From Zopfochytrium polystomum (Eukaryota > Chytridiomycota > Chytridiomycetes > Chytridiales > Chytridiaceae): a stretch of 26,320 nucleotides of DNA. A program made the translations under genes and the position numbers. Location: contig JAIVFJ010000540.1 of assembly GCA_025765615.1 (NCBI GenBank), positions 1 to 26,320 of the forward strand. The letters run 5' to 3'. The notes under the pieces were generated by a model that saw nothing but the letters and a program-made list of their open reading frames with translations, was not told the DNA's origin and did not search any database. How positions within the stretch are numbered: position 1 is the stretch's first letter; every line of letters begins with the position of its first letter. Below are positions 20,443 through 26,320 of the stretch, piece by piece.

Positions 20443-20560
20443 AGCTACAGCACACGGTATTCCCGCGTGGTCTCCCACCGCAGTACTGACCGTGCCATCT
20501 TGGGCTTGACTTCGGAGATCGGACGGGATCCGGTACTTTTCCAAGTGTATGGCCGTAGCT
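20443..20560 (-). rRNA. 5S rRNA: 5S rRNA type B, unit 22
   Basis: Matches type-B reference; period 931. Confidence 0.96.
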
Positions 20561-20936
20561 GACAGCAGTGTTCCATTGTCGACCACACCCTGTTCTTTTC
20601 CTATTGCTGGAGCCTGGCACAATCGATTTCTCACACCAGATTCACCCCTTTGTGTCTCTGTATGAAACACAAGGCCAAAAAAGTTTTTCCACCCAGTGTT
20701 CCCAGGGTTTGCCTGCTGCCAGCCTGGTCCAGCTGCAAGTTTGCAACAACCCTGGCAGGGTGAACGGGGTGAACAGCAACCCAAAAATTAAGGTGGGGTG
20801 GGTGTGGGGTGGGTGGGAAAGCAAAGAATGAGAAAAAAAGAAGAAAACTTTGTGCGCAGAAAATTTTTTCCTTTGTTGTTTCATTGGTTTGGCCTTTTGG
20901 TGGTGGTGGGTGGGTTGAGAGCAAAACAAAAGAAAA

Positions 20937-21054
20937 AGCTACAGCACATGGTATTCCCACGTGGTCTCCCACCGCAGTACTGACCATGCCGTCTTGGAGT
21001 TGACTTCGGAGATCGGACGGGATCCGGTACTTTGCCAAGCGTATGGCCGTAGCT
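20937..21054 (-). rRNA. 5S rRNA: 5S rRNA type A, unit 23
   Basis: Matches type-A reference; last C7 spacer in the window. Confidence 0.96.
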
Positions 21055-21372
21055 GGCCAGTGATGACAACTGCATCCCACAACCAGTCCCAACCTTTGAT
21101 TCCCAGGCAAAGCAAGGCAAAGGAAGGCTGCTGGGTGACATTTGTGCTTTGGGACGCACATGTCTTTTTTTCTTGGGGTTCAGGATTTGCACAAATGTTA
21201 TCCGGTGGCCCGTGGGATCCGTGAGAGGAGAGGGACCTTTGGGGTTGACAGCACCACAACCACACCACACCACAGCCAAAAGGCAGCTTGCTGCAACCGC
21301 AGCAAAGAGCGCCCCCCCTCAACCCGGAAACCAACAAGAACAAAAGCGGGAATCACTGTGAAAAAATGCAAA

Positions 21373-21490
21373 AGCTACAGCACACGGTATTCCCGCGTGG
21401 TCTCCCACCGCAGTACTGACCGTGCCATCTTGGGCTTGACTTCGGAGATCGGACGGGATCCGGTACTTTTCCAAGTGTATGGCCGTAGCT
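21373..21490 (-). rRNA. 5S rRNA: 5S rRNA type B, unit 23
   Basis: Matches type-B reference; period 930. Confidence 0.96.
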
Positions 21491-21866
21491 GACAGCAGTG
21501 TTCCATTGTCGACCACACCCTGTTCTTTTCCTATTGCTGGAGCCTGGCACAATCGATTTCTCACACCAGATTCACCCCTTTGTGTCTCTGTATGAAACAC
21601 AAGGCCAAAAAAGTTTTTCCACCCAGTGTTCCCAGGGTTTGCCTGCTGCCAGCCTGGTCCAGCTGCAAGTTTGCAACAACCCTGGCAGGGTGAACGGGGT
21701 GAACAGCAACCCAAAAATTAAGGTGGGGTGGGTGTGGGGTGGGTGGGAAAGCAAAGAATGAGAAAAAAAGAAGAAAACTTTGTGCGCAGAAAATTTTTTC
21801 CTTTGTTGTTTCATTGGTTTGGCCTTTTGGTGGTGGTGGGTGGGTTGAGAGCAAAACAAAAGAAAA

Positions 21867-21984
21867 AGCTACAGCACATGGTATTCCCACGTGGTCTCCC
21901 ACCGCAGTACTGACCATGCCGTCTTGGAGTTGACTTCGGAGATCGGACGGGATCCGGTACTTTGCCAAGCGTATGGCCGTAGCT
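21867..21984 (-). rRNA. 5S rRNA: 5S rRNA type A, unit 24
   Basis: Matches type-A reference; first of five consecutive C8 units. Confidence 0.96.
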
Positions 21985-22303
21985 GGCCAGTGATGACAAC
22001 TGCATCCCACAACCAGTCCCAACCTTTGATTCCCAGGCAAAGCAAGGCAAAGGAAGGCTGCTGGGTGACATTTGTGCTTTGGGACGCACATGTCTTTTTT
22101 TCTTGGGGTTCAGGATTTGCACAAATGTTATCCGGTGGCCCGTGGGATCCGTGAGAGGAGAGGGACCTTTGGGGTTGACAGCACCACAACCACACCACAC
22201 CACAGCCAAAAGGCAGCTTGCTGCAACCGCAGCAAAGAGCGCCCCCCCCTCAACCCGGAAACCAACAAGAACAAAAGCGGGAATCACTGTGAAAAAATGC
22301 AAA

Positions 22304-22421
22304 AGCTACAGCACACGGTATTCCCGCGTGGTCTCCCACCGCAGTACTGACCGTGCCATCTTGGGCTTGACTTCGGAGATCGGACGGGATCCGGTACTTT
22401 TCCAAGTGTATGGCCGTAGCT
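22304..22421 (-). rRNA. 5S rRNA: 5S rRNA type B, unit 24
   Basis: Matches type-B reference; period 931. Confidence 0.96.
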
Positions 22422-22797
22422 GACAGCAGTGTTCCATTGTCGACCACACCCTGTTCTTTTCCTATTGCTGGAGCCTGGCACAATCGATTTCTCACACCAG
22501 ATTCACCCCTTTGTGTCTCTGTATGAAACACAAGGCCAAAAAAGTTTTTCCACCCAGTGTTCCCAGGGTTTGCCTGCTGCCAGCCTGGTCCAGCTGCAAG
22601 TTTGCAACAACCCTGGCAGGGTGAACGGGGTGAACAGCAACCCAAAAATTAAGGTGGGGTGGGTGTGGGGTGGGTGGGAAAGCAAAGAATGAGAAAAAAA
22701 GAAGAAAACTTTGTGCGCAGAAAATTTTTTCCTTTGTTGTTTCATTGGTTTGGCCTTTTGGTGGTGGTGGGTGGGTTGAGAGCAAAACAAAAGAAAA

Positions 22798-22915
22798 AGC
22801 TACAGCACATGGTATTCCCACGTGGTCTCCCACCGCAGTACTGACCATGCCGTCTTGGAGTTGACTTCGGAGATCGGACGGGATCCGGTACTTTGCCAAG
22901 CGTATGGCCGTAGCT
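22798..22915 (-). rRNA. 5S rRNA: 5S rRNA type A, unit 25
   Basis: Matches type-A reference; C8 spacer. Confidence 0.96.
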
Positions 22916-23234
22916 GGCCAGTGATGACAACTGCATCCCACAACCAGTCCCAACCTTTGATTCCCAGGCAAAGCAAGGCAAAGGAAGGCTGCTGGGTGAC
23001 ATTTGTGCTTTGGGACGCACATGTCTTTTTTTCTTGGGGTTCAGGATTTGCACAAATGTTATCCGGTGGCCCGTGGGATCCGTGAGAGGAGAGGGACCTT
23101 TGGGGTTGACAGCACCACAACCACACCACACCACAGCCAAAAGGCAGCTTGCTGCAACCGCAGCAAAGAGCGCCCCCCCCTCAACCCGGAAACCAACAAG
23201 AACAAAAGCGGGAATCACTGTGAAAAAATGCAAA

Positions 23235-23352
23235 AGCTACAGCACACGGTATTCCCGCGTGGTCTCCCACCGCAGTACTGACCGTGCCATCTTGGGCTTG
23301 ACTTCGGAGATCGGACGGGATCCGGTACTTTTCCAAGTGTATGGCCGTAGCT
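23235..23352 (-). rRNA. 5S rRNA: 5S rRNA type B, unit 25
   Basis: Matches type-B reference; period 931. Confidence 0.96.
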
Positions 23353-23728
23353 GACAGCAGTGTTCCATTGTCGACCACACCCTGTTCTTTTCCTATTGCT
23401 GGAGCCTGGCACAATCGATTTCTCACACCAGATTCACCCCTTTGTGTCTCTGTATGAAACACAAGGCCAAAAAAGTTTTTCCACCCAGTGTTCCCAGGGT
23501 TTGCCTGCTGCCAGCCTGGTCCAGCTGCAAGTTTGCAACAACCCTGGCAGGGTGAACGGGGTGAACAGCAACCCAAAAATTAAGGTGGGGTGGGTGTGGG
23601 GTGGGTGGGAAAGCAAAGAATGAGAAAAAAAGAAGAAAACTTTGTGCGCAGAAAATTTTTTCCTTTGTTGTTTCATTGGTTTGGCCTTTTGGTGGTGGTG
23701 GGTGGGTTGAGAGCAAAACAAAAGAAAA

Positions 23729-23846
23729 AGCTACAGCACATGGTATTCCCACGTGGTCTCCCACCGCAGTACTGACCATGCCGTCTTGGAGTTGACTTCG
23801 GAGATCGGACGGGATCCGGTACTTTGCCAAGCGTATGGCCGTAGCT
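23729..23846 (-). rRNA. 5S rRNA: 5S rRNA type A, unit 26
   Basis: Matches type-A reference; C8 spacer. Confidence 0.96.
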
Positions 23847-24165
23847 GGCCAGTGATGACAACTGCATCCCACAACCAGTCCCAACCTTTGATTCCCAGGC
23901 AAAGCAAGGCAAAGGAAGGCTGCTGGGTGACATTTGTGCTTTGGGACGCACATGTCTTTTTTTCTTGGGGTTCAGGATTTGCACAAATGTTATCCGGTGG
24001 CCCGTGGGATCCGTGAGAGGAGAGGGACCTTTGGGGTTGACAGCACCACAACCACACCACACCACAGCCAAAAGGCAGCTTGCTGCAACCGCAGCAAAGA
24101 GCGCCCCCCCCTCAACCCGGAAACCAACAAGAACAAAAGCGGGAATCACTGTGAAAAAATGCAAA

Positions 24166-24283
24166 AGCTACAGCACACGGTATTCCCGCGTGGTCTCCCA
24201 CCGCAGTACTGACCGTGCCATCTTGGGCTTGACTTCGGAGATCGGACGGGATCCGGTACTTTTCCAAGTGTATGGCCGTAGCT
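24166..24283 (-). rRNA. 5S rRNA: 5S rRNA type B, unit 26
   Basis: Matches type-B reference; period 931. Confidence 0.96.
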
Positions 24284-24659
24284 GACAGCAGTGTTCCATT
24301 GTCGACCACACCCTGTTCTTTTCCTATTGCTGGAGCCTGGCACAATCGATTTCTCACACCAGATTCACCCCTTTGTGTCTCTGTATGAAACACAAGGCCA
24401 AAAAAGTTTTTCCACCCAGTGTTCCCAGGGTTTGCCTGCTGCCAGCCTGGTCCAGCTGCAAGTTTGCAACAACCCTGGCAGGGTGAACGGGGTGAACAGC
24501 AACCCAAAAATTAAGGTGGGGTGGGTGTGGGGTGGGTGGGAAAGCAAAGAATGAGAAAAAAAGAAGAAAACTTTGTGCGCAGAAAATTTTTTCCTTTGTT
24601 GTTTCATTGGTTTGGCCTTTTGGTGGTGGTGGGTGGGTTGAGAGCAAAACAAAAGAAAA

Positions 24660-24777
24660 AGCTACAGCACATGGTATTCCCACGTGGTCTCCCACCGCAG
24701 TACTGACCATGCCGTCTTGGAGTTGACTTCGGAGATCGGACGGGATCCGGTACTTTGCCAAGCGTATGGCCGTAGCT
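24660..24777 (-). rRNA. 5S rRNA: 5S rRNA type A, unit 27
   Basis: Matches type-A reference; C8 spacer. Confidence 0.96.
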
Positions 24778-25096
24778 GGCCAGTGATGACAACTGCATCC
24801 CACAACCAGTCCCAACCTTTGATTCCCAGGCAAAGCAAGGCAAAGGAAGGCTGCTGGGTGACATTTGTGCTTTGGGACGCACATGTCTTTTTTTCTTGGG
24901 GTTCAGGATTTGCACAAATGTTATCCGGTGGCCCGTGGGATCCGTGAGAGGAGAGGGACCTTTGGGGTTGACAGCACCACAACCACACCACACCACAGCC
25001 AAAAGGCAGCTTGCTGCAACCGCAGCAAAGAGCGCCCCCCCCTCAACCCGGAAACCAACAAGAACAAAAGCGGGAATCACTGTGAAAAAATGCAAA

Positions 25097-25215
25097 AGCT
25101 ACAGCACACGGTATTCCCGCGTGGTCTCCCACCGCAAGTACTGACCGTGCCATCTTGGGCTTGACTTCGGAGATCGGACGGGATCCGGTACTTTTCCAAG
25201 TGTATGGCCGTAGCT
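25097..25215 (-). rRNA. 5S rRNA: 5S rRNA type B, unit 27, with one-base insertion
   Basis: This copy is 119 nt. One extra base at about 25136-25137 gives CGCAAGTACTG on the plus strand instead of CGCAGTACTG, in loop E/helix IV of the RNA. The same insertion is in the next B gene. Because it is shared by two neighbours it could be a real variant, but both lie near the noisy right end. Confidence 0.92.
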
Positions 25216-25591
25216 GACAGCAGTGTTCCATTGTCGACCACACCCTGTTCTTTTCCTATTGCTGGAGCCTGGCACAATCGATTTCTCACACCAGATTCAC
25301 CCCTTTGTGTCTCTGTATGAAACACAAGGCCAAAAAAGTTTTTCCACCCAGTGTTCCCAGGGTTTGCCTGCTGCCAGCCTGGTCCAGCTGCAAGTTTGCA
25401 ACAACCCTGGCAGGGTGAACGGGGTGAACAGCAACCCAAAAATTAAGGTGGGGTGGGTGTGGGGTGGGTGGGAAAGCAAAGAATGAGAAAAAAAGAAGAA
25501 AACTTTGTGCGCAGAAAATTTTTTCCTTTGTTGTTTCATTGGTTTGGCCTTTTGGTGGTGGTGGGTGGGTTGAGAGCAAAACAAAAGAAAA

Positions 25592-25709
25592 AGCTACAGC
25601 ACATGGTATTCCCACGTGGTCTCCCACCGCAGTACTGACCATGCCGTCTTGGAGTTGACTTCGGAGATCGGACGGGATCCGGTACTTTGCCAAGCGTATG
25701 GCCGTAGCT
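25592..25709 (-). rRNA. 5S rRNA: 5S rRNA type A, unit 28
   Basis: Last type-A gene, intact and matching the reference. Its right spacer has C8 plus one extra A at about 25950-25952, as also seen in unit 1. Confidence 0.96.
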
Positions 25710-26029
25710 GGCCAGTGATGACAACTGCATCCCACAACCAGTCCCAACCTTTGATTCCCAGGCAAAGCAAGGCAAAGGAAGGCTGCTGGGTGACATTTGT
25801 GCTTTGGGACGCACATGTCTTTTTTTCTTGGGGTTCAGGATTTGCACAAATGTTATCCGGTGGCCCGTGGGATCCGTGAGAGGAGAGGGACCTTTGGGGT
25901 TGACAGCACCACAACCACACCACACCACAGCCAAAAGGCAGCTTGCTGCAAACCGCAGCAAAGAGCGCCCCCCCCTCAACCCGGAAACCAACAAGAACAA
26001 AAGCGGGAATCACTGTGAAAAAATGCAAA

Positions 26030-26148
26030 AGCTACAGCACACGGTATTCCCGCGTGGTCTCCCACCGCAAGTACTGACCGTGCCATCTTGGGCTTGAACT
26101 TCGGAGATCGGACGGGATCCGGTACTTTTCCAAGTGTATGGCCTAGCT
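26030..26148 (-). rRNA. 5S rRNA: 5S rRNA type B, unit 28, with indels near contig end
   Basis: This copy is 119 nt. It has the extra A shared with the previous B gene, a second extra A in the box A region (about 26098-26099) and one missing G near its 5' end (about 26143-26144, in helix I/loop A). Taken literally it would be a damaged gene, but the error density of the flanking bases makes consensus error more likely. Confidence 0.85.
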
Positions 26149-26320
26149 GACAGCAGTGTTCCAGTGGTCGACCACCACCCTGTTCTTTTCTTTCCTATTG
26201 CTGGAGCCTGGCACAATCGATTTTTCTCACACAGATTCACCCCTTGTGGTCTCTGTATGAAACACAAGGCCAAAAAAGTTTTTCCACCCAGTGTTCCCAG
26301 GGTTTGCCTGCTGCCACCTG
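26149..26320. repeat. Spacer 1, partial and error-rich, at right edge
   Basis: The first 172 bases of spacer 1 are readable but carry several indels and substitutions (for example around 26164, 26174, 26189-26193, 26222, 26246 and 26315). No gene is present. The sequence stops inside the spacer, so the array was not traversed. Confidence 0.85.

Larger units (their letters stand above)
1..26320 (-). repeat. Tandem 5S rDNA array, dimeric A-B repeat unit of 930/931 bp
   Basis: The window is filled end to end by one repeat. Each unit, read on the plus strand, is 5S type A (118 bp), spacer 2 (318/319 bp), 5S type B (118 bp) and spacer 1 (376 bp). Left ends of type-A genes recur every 930 to 932 bases from 468 to 25592, and left ends of type-B genes every 930 to 933 bases from 907 to 26030. 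The only interior length variation seen is a C7/C8 tract in spacer 2. All genes face the same way, as expected for an array kept uniform by unequal crossing-over or gene conversion. No unique flanking sequence is present at either end, so the array continues beyond the window. Confidence 0.97.

Noticed and set aside
1..26320. CRISPR array or bacterial repeat system
   Set aside because: The repeats are 930 bp with invariant spacers and the genes fold as eukaryotic 5S; no direct repeat/spacer pattern of CRISPR size exists.
1..26320. Transposon or Cassandra-type retroelement carrying 5S sequence
   Set aside because: No LTR ends, target duplications, primer-binding site or polypurine tract pairs flank the 5S genes, and the genes recur at strict 930-bp spacing.

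Overview
The whole 26,320-base window is one tandem array of eukaryotic-type 5S ribosomal RNA genes, all transcribed from the minus strand. No protein-coding gene is supported. The 5S calls rest on direct reading: each gene is 118 nt, begins AGCTACGGCCATAC and ends GTGCTGTAGCT, its ends pair as helix I, and all five 5S helices can be drawn. Each gene is followed by T-runs of the kind RNA polymerase III terminates at. A free-standing 5S array without 18S/28S, T-run terminators and a readable internal control region point to a eukaryotic nuclear genome. The lineage (fungus, alga or other protist) cannot be settled from 5S alone; base composition is near balanced.

The array is a dimer. Two 5S sequence types, here called A and B, alternate perfectly through 28 cycles. 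This gives 28 type-A genes and 29 type-B genes, the leftmost B being cut by the window edge. The repeat period is 930 or 931 bp: A gene 118, spacer 2 of 318 or 319 (right of A on the plus strand, upstream of A in transcription), B gene 118, spacer 1 of 376 (right of B, upstream of B in transcription). A and B differ at 8 of 118 positions. Four of these form two compensatory base-pair changes, a fifth turns a G.U pair into G-C, and three lie around loop B/box A, where B keeps the common eukaryotic bases. Both types therefore look like functional RNAs rather than gene plus pseudogene.

The spacers are not similar to each other. Spacer 1 holds a dense G-quadruplex motif, a purine/A-tract block and short inverted repeats. 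Spacer 2 holds an unbroken 22-bp stem-loop that folds well only as plus-strand RNA (five G.U pairs), a T7 run, a GCAGC/GCTGC hairpin cluster and a C7/C8 tract.

Interior units appear identical apart from the C7/C8 tract. Roughly the first 500 and last 250 bases carry scattered one-base indels and substitutions typical of unpolished long-read contig ends. The window is probably a complete contig that starts and ends inside a longer array, so true copy number is unknown. The candidate for something new is the co-homogenised two-type 5S dimer with compensatory divergence, together with the strand-polar spacer stem-loop.
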